From Oceanirhabdus sp. W0125-5 (GTDB taxonomy: Bacteria > Bacillota > Clostridia > Clostridiales > Clostridiaceae): 64,000 bases of DNA. The notes beneath the pieces are model-generated. The model was not told the origin of the DNA, ran no database searches, and saw only the letters and a list, made by a program, of their open reading frames with translations. The stretch covers positions 1,832,001 through 1,896,000 of the forward strand of contig NZ_CP115913.1 in NCBI RefSeq assembly GCF_027938815.1, in the 5' to 3' direction. Positions 1 through 8,700 of the stretch are shown one piece after another (within the stretch, counting starts at the first letter, position 1; every line of letters begins with the position of its first letter). The translations under genes and the position numbers were made by a program.

Positions 1-2061
1 GGGAGGCTGTTAAGAGTAATAGAAGAATGCCATATTCTTTATGATAAATATTATTATAGTGAAGTTATAATATATACAGAATTTAGGTGGGCGATATTAT
101 TTTTTGCTTCTGTAATTACTTTATGTATAGCAACACTTGCCTTTAATATAAAAAGGAATAGTCTGATTTATTTTGATATGATAATAGCTGTAGTGTTATG
201 GTATCAAAATGGTACACAAATAATAAAAAAATATTTAATAATATTTATAATGATTGGTACAATAATTTATATGGTAGATAAGTTGATTCCTGTACTTAAA
301 GATTTTAAGAGAAATAGAGATACATCATTAATGGCTTGGTCTATTATAATGGCAGTAATCATTGGAATAACTGTTCGACTTATACCAGCTAAAATTTATG
401 GTAATGATATATTTGGTTTAAGTGGTTTTGTGGATAATAAATATGCTCCTGTAAAAGGGAAATTTAAAATATCATATAGTGATGTATATAGATATTCCGA
501 TTCTATTAAAGATGGAAAAAATAAATTGGGTGGGAAAATAAATCAGGAAAGCAAGAAAATTATTCTGGTAAAAGGGGAAGATGTACAGTACCTTAAATCT
601 TTTAATAAGAGTTTATATGACGGAGCGTATTGGTTTAACACCTCAACTTCATATAAAAAATTAAAAGATAAAAAGATGGATTGGGATGACTTGAAGAATT
701 TTGAAAAAATAGAGTCTGAAATTATTGAGATAAAATATGAGGATGGATTTATAACAAGGAGTATATTTACACCAGGATTTTCAGAAGAGTTTTTTATTAA
801 TGATCGTATTTATTATGATGAAAATAGTACAAGTATACTTAAATCAGATGAGAAAGCAGATAAATATAAGGTAAAAAAAATACAATTAAAATCCAAAGCA
901 ACTGGTGTTATATTGGCGGAAAAATTCTCGGATTTAAAAAAGGAATCTATGGATGACTTTAAATATTCTATCCCTTGTGAGATTATAAGGAATAATAATA
1001 AGGATGCTGAGTTGAGTTATTTATATATGCAGATAGAAGGGTATAATGGTCTAGATGATAAAACAATGATAAATAATCTAACCATACTTAAAGAATATGA
1101 AGAGTATCTCGCACTCCCTCAAAGTATAAGTGATCGAGTTTATGATTTAACTTATGAGATTATTGATGGGGCGAATTCGTCGTATGAAAAAATAAATAGG
1201 ATTAGAAATTATTTAAAAGAAACTTTTCCGTATACATTGGATGTAAGTGAAGTTCCTGATGAACATGAATTTGTTGATTATTTCATATTTGAAGAGAAAA
1301 AAGGTTACTGCACATACTTTGCAACTGCTATGGCGGTAATGGGAAGAATAGCAGGAATTCCTACAAGATATTGTGAAGGGTTTAAGATTGATTATAGTAA
1401 TACTTTTTATATAGATGAAAATACTGAATCCCAGTCAAAGTTTTTTGTTAAGACAGATAATGCTCATGCATGGACTGAGGTGTTAGTTGATCCTGAAGAT
1501 GATATTTGGATAGTTGTAGAGGCTACAGCGAGTGAAGAGGCTGAAGTAGAAATTTCAAATATTGAGCGTGCTGAAGTTAATCCTGCCAAAGGTCGTGATA
1601 GATTAGAGGATTTCTTAAACTTTGGAGATATAAATGATGAGCTTGGTGAAAGAAATAATATAGTTCAGAAAAAAGATAAAGATAATAGTTTTATATTATA
1701 TCTTATATTAAGAATATTGTTAGCTTTAATACTTTTAAAGTTAATCTATGATACTTATAAACGATTATCTATAAAGAATAGTAAGAGTCCTTCAAAAATC
1801 TATTACTATGCATTAAAAAGGTTGAAAAGGGTCAAAATTAATAAAGATATTAGTGAATCAGAAATTGAGTTTTCTAAAAAGATAGCAAATCCTGAGTTAA
1901 GAAAAATAATGATGGAAATAGTTAGATTAGGATATGAAGAATCATATGGAATAGAGAATGAGTATTCATCTAAAGAACATTATAAAGGAATTAATAGATA
2001 TATCAGAGAGAGTTTAGGTGTATTTGTTGATACAATCATTAGAGTGGTATTGGGAGAATAA
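1..2061 (+). CDS. Transglutaminase-like membrane protein, 5' end missing
   Basis: Reading frame 1 is open from the first base, so the gene begins upstream; an internal ATG at 178 is probably not the start. Hydrophobic segments lie near the visible N-terminus, followed by a long soluble domain. The transglutaminase/protease-like core shows the catalytic cysteine in KKGYCTYFATAMAVM and the histidine in NAHAWTEV, followed by VVEATASE where the third catalytic acid normally sits. One more membrane helix (about residues 505-525 counted from the ATG) precedes a cytoplasmic tail. This layout is that of the TgpA/DUF3488-type membrane transglutaminases, which often sit beside a MoxR ATPase and a DUF58 gene; those would be outside the window. 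The substrate is unknown. Confidence 0.85.
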   Translation, partial: GRLLRVIEECHILYDKYYYSEVIIYTEFRWAILFFASVITLCIATLAFNIKRNSLIYFDMIIAVVLWYQNGTQIIKKYLIIFIMIGTIIYMVDKLIPVLKDFKRNRDTSLMAWSIIMAVIIGITVRLIPAKIYGNDIFGLSGFVDNKYAPVKGKFKISYSDVYRYSDSIKDGKNKLGGKINQESKKIILVKGEDVQYLKSFNKSLYDGAYWFNTSTSYKKLKDKKMDWDDLKNFEKIESEIIEIKYEDGFITRSIFTPGFSEEFFINDRIYYDENSTSILKSDEKADKYKVKKIQLKSKATGVILAEKFSDLKKESMDDFKYSIPCEIIRNNNKDAELSYLYMQIEGYNGLDDKTMINNLTILKEYEEYLALPQSISDRVYDLTYEIIDGANSSYEKINRIRNYLKETFPYTLDVSEVPDEHEFVDYFIFEEKKGYCTYFATAMAVMGRIAGIPTRYCEGFKIDYSNTFYIDENTESQSKFFVKTDNAHAWTEVLVDPEDDIWIVVEATASEEAEVEISNIERAEVNPAKGRDRLEDFLNFGDINDELGERNNIVQKKDKDNSFILYLILRILLALILLKLIYDTYKRLSIKNSKSPSKIYYYALKRLKRVKINKDISESEIEFSKKIANPELRKIMMEIVRLGYEESYGIENEYSSKEHYKGINRYIRESLGVFVDTIIRVVLGE

Positions 2062-2147
2062 AGAAACATAAAGAAAAAAACATTTTAAATTTTTGAGTCA
2101 ATTTATTTATGTATTACAATATCTATATTATAGTAGGGAGAAAAATA

Positions 2148-2969
2148 ATGAAGTACAAAATGATATGTCTTGATATGGATGGGACGCTGCTAACCAGTGA
2201 TAAAAGAATAAGTGAAAAAAACAAAGAATACTTAAGAAGGATAAAAGATAGGGGAGTAATAATTGCTGTATGTACTGGGCGGTTGTTGATATCTGCAAAG
2301 TATTTTGCGAATCTTATTGGTGAAGAGGTAGATGTTATAGCATCAAATGGAGCTTTGGTAATTGATAAGAATGATAATGAAATTTACGAGAGTCATCTAG
2401 GGTACGAAAATGGAATATGTGCTTTAGAAATAATGAAAAATAATAATATTTATCCTCACTTTTATTCAAGGGATACAGTTTATACTGAAAAAATGGCTTA
2501 TTCATCTATTTTTTATCAGAAATATAACGAAGCTGCAGGAAATGATAAGTATAAAGTTAAATTTAATATGGTTAAAAATTGGGATGAGACGTTAAGAGTA
2601 AATGAAAATAAGATTATGAAGGCTGTGGGAATGAGTGAAGATATTAATTTAATAAGAAAAATAAGAAGCCAGCTAAGTGAAAATTCAAATATGGAAGTAG
2701 TATATTCTCATAATAAAAATTTTGAAGTAATGAAGAAAGGGGTATCCAAAGGAAATTCCATAGGAATCTTAGCTGCACACTACGGAATTAGTAGAGATGA
2801 GATAGTTGCTTTTGGAGATAGTAATAATGATGTTTCAATGTTAAAGTACGCTGGATTAGGTGTAGCAATGGGAAATGGAACAAAAGAAATTAAAGAAAAC
2901 TCTGATTTTATTACTTTAAGTAATGATGAAGATGGAGTGGCACACGGGATTGAGAAGATCTTTTTATAA
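2148..2969 (+). CDS. Cof-type HAD-IIB family phosphatase
   Basis: A 273-residue haloacid dehalogenase-like phosphatase. Motif I is LDMDGTLL near the N-terminus and the C-terminal motif is GDSNNDVSMLKYAG, the pattern of the Cof/YidA subfamily with a C2B cap. These enzymes dephosphorylate small phosphosugars or cofactors; the substrate cannot be told from sequence. I chose the ATG at 2148 because TAGGGAG lies seven bases upstream; an in-frame ATG at 2109 has no ribosome site. The gene stands alone, with a repeat copy directly downstream. Confidence 0.85.
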   Translation: MKYKMICLDMDGTLLTSDKRISEKNKEYLRRIKDRGVIIAVCTGRLLISAKYFANLIGEEVDVIASNGALVIDKNDNEIYESHLGYENGICALEIMKNNNIYPHFYSRDTVYTEKMAYSSIFYQKYNEAAGNDKYKVKFNMVKNWDETLRVNENKIMKAVGMSEDINLIRKIRSQLSENSNMEVVYSHNKNFEVMKKGVSKGNSIGILAAHYGISRDEIVAFGDSNNDVSMLKYAGLGVAMGNGTKEIKENSDFITLSNDEDGVAHGIEKIFL

Positions 2970-2980
2970 GATAAAAAGAT

Positions 2981-3450
2981 AATTGAGAATGTAGAATGTA
3001 GAATGTAGAATGAATGACATTTCACTCTGTGAAAATTTTAATCTTATTGTTCCTTGGGTAATGGAATTTGACTCGTTTCACTTTCGATGAAACATTGTAG
3101 ATAAGTTTTAAAATATTTCTTTGGATTAAAATATTAAAAGATTTTTGTTTTAATACTTTATAAATAGAGAGTTTAAGTGCATTTTATAAAATACAAGAAA
3201 CTGATTATAGATTGAAACTATAATCAGTTTTTGTTTATAAGAATAAAGTAATAACTAATAAAATATAAATTAGGAGTCAGGTGTATTTATTAAATTAAAT
3301 ATAGTTTTCGTTTTTAATAAAACCTTGTATTTCATATTTAATATCTTATCAAGATAAAATTTAAAAAAAGCAAAACAATAAGATGTAGTTTCTGCTATAA
3401 AGCAGAAGCGCCCTTCATTATACATTCTCCATTATCAATTATACATTCGC
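2981..3450. repeat. Dispersed intergenic hairpin repeat, copy A
   Basis: Starts with GAGAATGTAGAATG units, then a small hairpin, ATCTTATTGTTCCTTGGG, CGTTTC/GAAAC hairpin arms, and ends in a GTAGTTTCTGC...GCAGAAG hairpin followed by the reverse complement of the starting units. The same modules recur at 12955-14000, 19242-19490, 31843-32092, 43609-43843 and partly at 45150-45255. The middle of this copy (about 3150-3330) is not shared and holds a separate strong hairpin. No gene is visible in this 720-base gap. Confidence 0.65.
3198..3232 (+). terminator. Strong hairpin with T-run
   Basis: AAACTGATTATAG pairs perfectly with CTATAATCAGTTT around a short loop, followed by TTG and more T. It looks like an intrinsic terminator but lies 230 bases after the HAD gene, so it may end a short untranslated transcript within repeat copy A. 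Confidence 0.6.
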
Positions 3451-3581
3451 TTTATAAAGTTTATAATTTATCAATTCAATCGAATGTTTTGAAAATAGTA
3501 TTTAATATAAGTTACTTTAAGTATATAATTATTAGGTAAAGTCAAATATCTAAATAAAACCATTATGCAAATGAATTAATT

Positions 3582-3668
3582 GATGAATAAACAAAGAATT
3601 ATATCAAAGTGGAGTTGTTTAATTTAAATATTAACTATATTTGTTCTTTGTTCTTTATTCATTGTTGT
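3582..3668. repeat. Palindromic AAAGAAC-type repeat
   Basis: TGAATAAACAAAGAA near 3582 pairs with TTCTTTGTTCTTTATTCA near 3650. A second member of the same kind of palindrome lies at about 44993-45128. It sits just upstream of trmL and leaves the trmL ribosome site free. Confidence 0.5.
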
Positions 3669-3692
3669 TTGTATATATTATAGGAGGAGAAA

Positions 3693-4160
3693 ATGAATAT
3701 TAATATAGTATTATTTCAACCGGAGATACCACATAACACAGGGGCAATAGGAAGAACTTGTGTTTTAACAGATTGTACACTGCATCTTATCAAGCCTTTA
3801 GGTTTTAATCTAGATGAGAAAGCTGTTAAAAGAGCAGGTCTTGATTATTGGAAAGATGTAAAGATTGAAGAACATGATAGTTATGAAGATTTAAGAGCAA
3901 AATATCCAGAATCTACTTTTTATTTCTGTACAACTAAAGGAGAGAAGGATTATACGCAGGTTAACTATAAAAAAGGAGACTTTTTGGTTTTCGGAAGAGA
4001 GTCAAGTGGATTACCTGACTATATAAGAGAGGAAAATAAGAAAACTTGTATAAGAGTTCCTATGGTTGAAACTACAACAAGATCATTAAATTTAGCTAAC
4101 ACTGCAAATATTATTACATATGAGGCGCTAAGACAATTAGGTTTTCCGGGAATGAAATAG
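3693..4160 (+). CDS. trmL: tRNA (cytidine/uridine-34 2'-O)-methyltransferase TrmL
   Basis: A 155-residue SPOUT methyltransferase, the usual length of TrmL. It uses S-adenosylmethionine to methylate the 2'-O of the wobble nucleotide of tRNA-Leu isoacceptors. Seen in the sequence: the N-terminal PEIPHNTGAIGRTC, which binds the cofactor, LIKPLGF, the FGRESSGLP loop, and the C-terminal trefoil-knot segment TRSLNLANT. The start has AGGAGGAGAAA directly before it. Transcribed alone; the glycine reductase leader follows after about 500 bases. Confidence 0.92.
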   Translation: MNINIVLFQPEIPHNTGAIGRTCVLTDCTLHLIKPLGFNLDEKAVKRAGLDYWKDVKIEEHDSYEDLRAKYPESTFYFCTTKGEKDYTQVNYKKGDFLVFGRESSGLPDYIREENKKTCIRVPMVETTTRSLNLANTANIITYEALRQLGFPGMK

Positions 4161-4660
4161 AAAAAATAGTAAATAAATAAAAATAATAGGGAAAATGATA
4201 ATTTGAAAACTAAGTAAAATACAAAAAAAGATAAAAGGTGCCTAAAAATGACAAAAAATATTTTTTTAATAAATAAGCAATTATATTAAAAAAAAGAATG
4301 AAATACGAATTTAGATGAAAATGGAAATTTGTGTTGAAAAAAATCAAAATTAGGTACCTTTTTATGAATTAAGATTGTTAAGAGTTTAACAAAAGCAAGG
4401 TTTTAAAAATTTAAGAATAAATATCAAATGGTTTTATAGTATGTGCTGTGAGTGTATTATACGATTAAAATAAAGAATTCTCTTGAGAAGGTTCGTGTTT
4501 TGTTGTCGTAATTCATGTATAAATTTTAAAATGAATGCTATAGAAAAAATAAATTCAAAAATTGAAAAAAAAATGTAGAAAAAATTGTTACGATACTGTA
4601 TAATACGAATTGTAAAACAATTGAGACAACAATTGCACATGAAAAATAAAATGAATGTTA
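4161..4660. other. Non-coding AT-rich leader region before the glycine riboswitch
   Basis: No gene is visible. A long-range inverted repeat, AAAGGTGCCTAA (about 4215) against TTAGGTACCTTT (about 4348), brackets 120 bases. A good -10 hexamer TATAAT lies at 4599-4604 without a clear -35; it is the best candidate for the riboswitch promoter. ORFs on the minus strand here overlap the riboswitch and are not genes. Confidence 0.4.
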
Positions 4661-4665
4661 TGGAT

Positions 4666-4866
4666 GATATATGTGGGAGATAACCAGTGAAAGACTGGTA
4701 GCCGAAGGAACAAATGTAAGTTTTGCCGAACATACATGAAAATCTCAGGCAAAAGAACCACGTATTGACATATCTCTGGAAAGCTGTAAAACAGCACCGA
4801 AGGAGTAAATCTCTCAGGTACCAAGACAGGGCAAAAGGCAAATGATCTTTTGTAATGTCTTTTTTT
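4666..4866 (+). promoter_or_regulatory. Tandem glycine riboswitch with terminator
   Basis: Two aptamers in a row show the conserved glycine riboswitch pieces. Aptamer 1 has GTGGGAGA, AGCCGAAGGAACAAAT, ATCTCAGGCAAAAGAACC, closed by TATGTGG with CCACGTA. Aptamer 2 has ATCTCTGGA, CACCGAAGGAGTAAAT, CTCTCAGGTACCAAGAC. Directly after it, GACAGGGCAAAAG (4825-4837) can pair with CTTTTGTAATGTC (4847-4859) before seven or more T, an intrinsic terminator. Since GACAT at 4768 could instead pair with ATGTC at 4855-4859, glycine binding probably prevents termination (an ON switch). It sits 70 bases before grdX and should control the glycine reductase operon. The mechanism is inferred; the aptamer identity is well supported. 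Confidence 0.93.
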
Positions 4867-4937
4867 AATGCAAAAAAACATAAAAACATAGAATATAAGT
4901 CATAATAATATTTAAAAAAATTAAATGGGAGTTAAAA

Positions 4938-5315
4938 ATGATTGAAAAACTAATAATTGTAACAAATAACCCGTTGAGTTTTAAAAATTTTAAGAAAAGT
5001 CATGAAACTATCTATATTGAAGGGCATGTTAGGGAAGTATATAAAAAGGTGAGAGATATGATTCACTTAGGACATAGACTGTTAACACATCCTTTAATGA
5101 GTAGTATAAAACCAAATATGACACCATATAGAACTATAGTTATTTCTTATAATAAGGAAGCAAGATGTGATATGGAGTCATTAACGTTAATTGAAGGCAG
5201 TATTGCCACTTTGGAAAAGTTCTTAAGTATTAAGCCTATTCCAGAGCATAATGAAGCTGTGAAATATGATTTTCAAGTTATAGATTATGATTTAATTAAT
5301 CATGCATTGAATTAA
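4938..5315 (+). CDS. grdX: GrdX family protein
   Basis: A 125-residue protein of the GrdX family, found at the head of glycine reductase operons. Its biochemical role is not known. Visible features are an N-terminal IIVTNNPLSFKNF, GHRLLTHPLMSSIKPNMTPYRT, and LIEGSIATLEKF. A GGGAG ribosome site precedes the ATG. It is the first gene after the glycine riboswitch and is followed after 16 bases by trxB, so it is the first operon gene. The family assignment rests on motif and context. Confidence 0.88.
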   Translation: MIEKLIIVTNNPLSFKNFKKSHETIYIEGHVREVYKKVRDMIHLGHRLLTHPLMSSIKPNMTPYRTIVISYNKEARCDMESLTLIEGSIATLEKFLSIKPIPEHNEAVKYDFQVIDYDLINHALN

Positions 5316-5331
5316 AAAGGAGGCAAAAACC

Positions 5332-6252
5332 ATGTCACAAATTTTTGATACTATTATAATTGGTGGTGGACCAGCTGGATTAGCTGCTGCTCTATACGGT
5401 GGAAGAGCTAGAATGAAGACTTTAATCTTAGAAAGAGCTAAGTACGGCGGACAAGCAGCGACTACTGAGGAAATGGAAAACTACCCAGGAGCTGTTGAAG
5501 GTGGAACTAAAGAGCTTATCGAAAGAATGAGAAGCCAAGCAGAAGAGTTCGGAGCAGAATTTATTAAAGATGAAGTTGTTGATATGAAGCTTGAAGGTGA
5601 TGTTAAAACTTTAGTTGGAAGAAGTGGTGAATACCAAGGTAAAACTATCATAATTGCAACTGGAGCTAACCCAAGATTAGGTGGATTCACTAATGAGATT
5701 GAACTTAGAGGTAAGGGAATATCTTACTGTGCTACTTGTGACGCTGATTTCTTCACAGAGTTAGATGTTGCAGTTGTAGGTGGAGGAGATTCTGCATTAG
5801 ATGAAGCGTTATACTTAACTAAGTTCGCTGAAAAAGTAACTGTAATTCACAGAAGAGATGAGTTCAGAGCTAACAAAGCAGTTCAAGAGAGAGTATTCGC
5901 AAACGATAAGATAGAAGTTATTTGGGATACTGTTGTTGAAGAAGCTATTGATGATGATGGAATCCTTGGTGGATTAAAATTAAAGAATAAGAAAACTGGT
6001 GAAGAGTCTGAGTTAGACGTTCAAGGATGCTTCGTATTTGTTGGATTTGTTCCAAATTCAAAGTTATTCGAAGGAAAAGTTGAAATGAACGAAAAAGGAG
6101 AAATCCTATCAGATACTGAAATGAGAACTAACATCCCAGGAGTATTTGTTGCTGGTGACGTAAGAGAAAAGAGCTTAAGACAAGTAATAACTGCATGTGC
6201 AGATGGTGCAATTGCCGCTACTCAAGCAGAACATTATGTAGTTAGTCACTAA
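5332..6252 (+). CDS. trxB: NADPH-thioredoxin reductase of the glycine reductase system
   Basis: A 306-residue flavoprotein that moves electrons from NADPH through FAD and a redox disulfide to thioredoxin, which then reduces selenoprotein A of glycine reductase. The FAD site is IIGGGPAGLAAALYGGRA near residue 8; the active-site disulfide is YCATCDADFF near residue 135; the NADPH site is VVGGGDSALDEA near residue 152 with HRRDEFRA; the second FAD motif is GVFVAGDVREK. A canonical HRRxxxR motif argues for NADPH rather than ferredoxin. The AAGGAGG ribosome site is ideal. It is the second gene of the grd operon and directly precedes its partner thioredoxin. Confidence 0.95.
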   Translation: MSQIFDTIIIGGGPAGLAAALYGGRARMKTLILERAKYGGQAATTEEMENYPGAVEGGTKELIERMRSQAEEFGAEFIKDEVVDMKLEGDVKTLVGRSGEYQGKTIIIATGANPRLGGFTNEIELRGKGISYCATCDADFFTELDVAVVGGGDSALDEALYLTKFAEKVTVIHRRDEFRANKAVQERVFANDKIEVIWDTVVEEAIDDDGILGGLKLKNKKTGEESELDVQGCFVFVGFVPNSKLFEGKVEMNEKGEILSDTEMRTNIPGVFVAGDVREKSLRQVITACADGAIAATQAEHYVVSH

Positions 6253-6316
6253 TCAAGAGTAAGAATATTAAAAATGTTAATAATAAAATAACATAATATA
6301 TTAGGAGGTAGTAATC

Positions 6317-6655
6317 ATGTTAGAAATCGGAAAAGAGAATCAAGAAATATTTGCAACAGAAGTTTTAGAAGCGGAAATGCCTGTATTCGTTGACTTCTGG
6401 GGAGATAAGTGTGAGATTTGTAAGCAACTTATGCCTGGAGTACACGGATTAGAAGAGAAATACGGTGACAAAATCAAATTTGCAAGCTTAAACATTTCAG
6501 GAGCTAGAAGACTTGCTATAAAGCAAAAAGTTTTAGGTCTTCCAACAATGATCATATACAAAAATGGAGAAAGAGATGCAGTTATAACTCCAGATAAAAT
6601 AACAAACTTAGCTGATGTTGAAACATTCATCAAAGAGTACTACGAAAAACTATAG
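6317..6655 (+). CDS. trxA: Atypical thioredoxin of the glycine reductase system
   Basis: A 112-residue thioredoxin fold protein. It should pass electrons from TrxB to glycine reductase protein A. The active site reads DKCEICKQL in place of the usual WCGPCK: both cysteines are kept but the two residues between them are Glu-Ile, and the residue before the first cysteine is Lys, not Trp. Variant active sites are known in thioredoxins of glycine-reducing clostridia. The cis-proline segment GLPTMIIYKNGE is present. An AGGAGG site precedes the ATG. Neighbours are trxB and grdE; a tandem 22-base duplication lies just downstream. Confidence 0.93.
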   Translation: MLEIGKENQEIFATEVLEAEMPVFVDFWGDKCEICKQLMPGVHGLEEKYGDKIKFASLNISGARRLAIKQKVLGLPTMIIYKNGERDAVITPDKITNLADVETFIKEYYEKL

Positions 6656-6668
6656 TTAAATTTTCAAG

Positions 6669-6716
6669 AGGCACTGTCTTTTGGATTTAACGAAAGGCAC
6701 TGTCTTTTGGATTTAA
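6669..6716. repeat. Tandem 22-base direct duplication upstream of grdE
   Basis: AGGCACTGTCTTTTGGATTT occurs at 6669 and again at 6695 with only a few bases between. The two copies are identical. They lie in the 187-base gap between trxA and grdE. A hairpin with ATTTGAAAT/ATTTCAAAT arms follows at about 6746-6774. This may be a protein-binding site or a chance duplication; function unknown. Confidence 0.7.
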
Positions 6717-6842
6717 AATATAAACAAATTTTAAAAATGAGCAACATTTGAAATAAGAGCAAATTTCAAATAAGCTCAATAATTTGAAATTTGGAAGTTA
6801 AAATGAGCAAACAATGAGTATAATTCTAGGAGGTGGACCTTT

Positions 6843-8129
6843 ATGCGTCTAGAGATTGGTAATATATTTATTCAAGATATTCAGTTTGGCGCTGAAACAA
6901 AGGTTGAAAATGGAGTTCTTTATGTAAACAAAGAAGAACTTTTAGCTGAAATCGGTGGAGATGAAAGAGTCGCAAGCATAGATTTCGATATTGCTAGACC
7001 AGGTGAAAGTGTAAGAATCATACCTGTTAAGGATGTTGTAGAGCCAAGAGTTAAAGTTGAAGGAAACGGTGGAATATTCCCTGGATTCATCAGCAAAGTT
7101 GATACAGTAGGTTCTGGTAGAACGCACGTTCTTAAAGGGGCAGCAGTAGTAACAACAGGAAAAATCGTTGGTTTCCAAGAAGGTATCATTGATATGACAG
7201 GAGAAGGAGCTAAATACACACCTTTCTCAAAAACTAATAACTTAGTTATCATAGCTGAACCTAAAGAAGGAATCGACCAACACAATCATGAAGATGCAGT
7301 TAGAATGATTGGTTTTAAAGCAGCTACATACCTTGGAAAAGCTGGTAAGAATGTTGAGCCTAATGAAGTTAAAACATTCGAAACATTACCTCTTTTACAA
7401 CAAGTTGCACAGTATCCAGAATTACCTAAGGTAGTTTATGTATACATGATTCAAACACAAGGTCTTTTACATGACACATATGTTTATGGTGTTGATGGTA
7501 AGAAGATTATACCAACAATTATGTACCCAACAGAAGCATTTGATGGTGCTGTTGTAAGTGGTAACTGTGTATCAGCATGTGATAAGAACCCAACATACGT
7601 ACACATGAATCACCCAGTAATCGAAGAGTTATACGAGAGACACGGAAAAGATATCAACTTTATCGGATGCATTGTTACTAATGAAAACGTATACCTTGCT
7701 GATAAGCAAAGATCATCTGACTGGGTAGCTAAAACTCTTGAGTACTTAGGTGCTGACGCTGCAGTAGTTTCTGAGGAAGGATTTGGTAACCCAGATGCTG
7801 ACTTAGTTATGAACTGTAACAAAATCACTGATAAGGGAATCAAGACTGTATTACTTACTGATGAGTATGCAGGTCAAGATGGAAGTTCTCAATCATTAGC
7901 AGATTCTACTCCAAAAGCTGACGCTGTTGTAACAAACGGTAATGCTAACGAGGTAATAGTACTACCTAAACTTGATAGAGTTATTGGTCATCCAGAAGCT
8001 GCAAATGTTATTGCTGGTGCAAACCATGAGTCTTTAAGAGAAGATGGTTCAATTGAAGCTGAAATTCAAGTTATTACAGGTGCTACAAGTGAAGTAGGAT
8101 TCCACTACTTAACTGCAAAAGGTTACTAA
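6843..8129 (+). CDS. grdE: Glycine reductase protein B, proprotein GrdE
   Basis: A 428-residue precursor of the two small subunits of substrate-specific protein B. In the family the chain splits itself at an Asn-Cys bond, and the new N-terminal cysteine becomes the pyruvoyl group that binds the amino group of glycine as a Schiff base. Here the expected bond is Asn241-Cys242 in VVSGNCVSACDKN, giving fragments of about 241 and 187 residues. The start has AGGAGGTGG upstream. It lies before grdA and grdB; all three are needed to turn glycine plus reductant and phosphate into acetyl phosphate and ammonia. The cleavage is inferred from the family. Confidence 0.95.
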   Translation: MRLEIGNIFIQDIQFGAETKVENGVLYVNKEELLAEIGGDERVASIDFDIARPGESVRIIPVKDVVEPRVKVEGNGGIFPGFISKVDTVGSGRTHVLKGAAVVTTGKIVGFQEGIIDMTGEGAKYTPFSKTNNLVIIAEPKEGIDQHNHEDAVRMIGFKAATYLGKAGKNVEPNEVKTFETLPLLQQVAQYPELPKVVYVYMIQTQGLLHDTYVYGVDGKKIIPTIMYPTEAFDGAVVSGNCVSACDKNPTYVHMNHPVIEELYERHGKDINFIGCIVTNENVYLADKQRSSDWVAKTLEYLGADAAVVSEEGFGNPDADLVMNCNKITDKGIKTVLLTDEYAGQDGSSQSLADSTPKADAVVTNGNANEVIVLPKLDRVIGHPEAANVIAGANHESLREDGSIEAEIQVITGATSEVGFHYLTAKGY

Positions 8130-8194
8130 AATTAAAAAATCAGAAATTAAAACTGTAAAATAAATTAGAAAATTTTTAAATGGAGGTTTTATCG

Positions 8195-8665
8195 ATGTTA
8201 AAAGATAAGAAAATTATTGCAATCGGAGATAGAGATGGTATACCAGGACCAGCTATTCAAGCTGTATGTGAGTCAGCTGGAGCTGAAGTTTTATTCGCAT
8301 CAACAGAGTGTTTTGTCTGAACAGCTGCAGGTGCAATGGATCTGGAGATCCAACAAAGAGTAAAAGACTTAGCTGAGAAGCATGGTGCAGAAAACGTAGT
8401 AGTAGTTATAGGTGGAGCAGAAGGTGAGTCAGCTGGATTATCTGCTGAGACAGTTACTGCTGGAGACCCAACTTTCGCAGGACCTTTAGCTGGTGTTGCT
8501 TTAGGTTTAGCTTGTTATCATGTTGTTGAAGATGAAATCAAAAACGAAGCTGATGCTGCTGTTTACGATGAGCAATGTGGAATGATGGAAATGGTATTAG
8601 ATATTGACGATATAGTTAACGAACTTCAAGGTGTAAGAAAAGAGTTCGGGAAATATTCACTATAA
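8195..8665 (+). CDS. grdA: Glycine reductase selenoprotein A (UGA read as selenocysteine)
   Basis: A 156-residue selenoprotein. The frame runs from the ATG at 8195, after TGGAGG, to the stop at 8663-8665, with an in-frame TGA at 8318-8320 as codon 42, in the motif CFVU. A conventional ORF call would start late, at 8336, and lose the active site. Protein A carries the carboxymethyl group from protein B as a Se-carboxymethyl selenocysteine and passes it to protein C; the selenide-sulfide bond formed is reset by thioredoxin. A short hairpin (GGATC/GATCC, 8338-8351) stands about 18 bases after the TGA, where a bacterial SECIS element belongs. Confidence 0.97.
8338..8351 (+). promoter_or_regulatory. 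Candidate SECIS hairpin of grdA
   Basis: GGATC and GATCC pair around a TGGA loop, 18 bases after the selenocysteine TGA. Position and G-containing apical loop fit a bacterial SELB-binding element. The lower stem is not resolved by eye. Confidence 0.55.
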
Positions 8666-8700
8666 TACAATAAACACGTTCCAAGATAGGAGGAATAGCT

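Noticed and set aside
4434-4889. Minus-strand ORFs of 151 and 97 codons
   Set aside because: They lie antisense to the glycine riboswitch and its leader, with no ribosome site; their coding look comes from the structured RNA.
6669-6716. Sigma-54 promoter pair
   Set aside because: GGCAC is present, but the -12 element reads GG rather than GC and the spacing is one base too long.
8336-8665. Short ORF as the complete gene
   Set aside because: It is the part of grdA after the selenocysteine TGA; the true start is at 8195.
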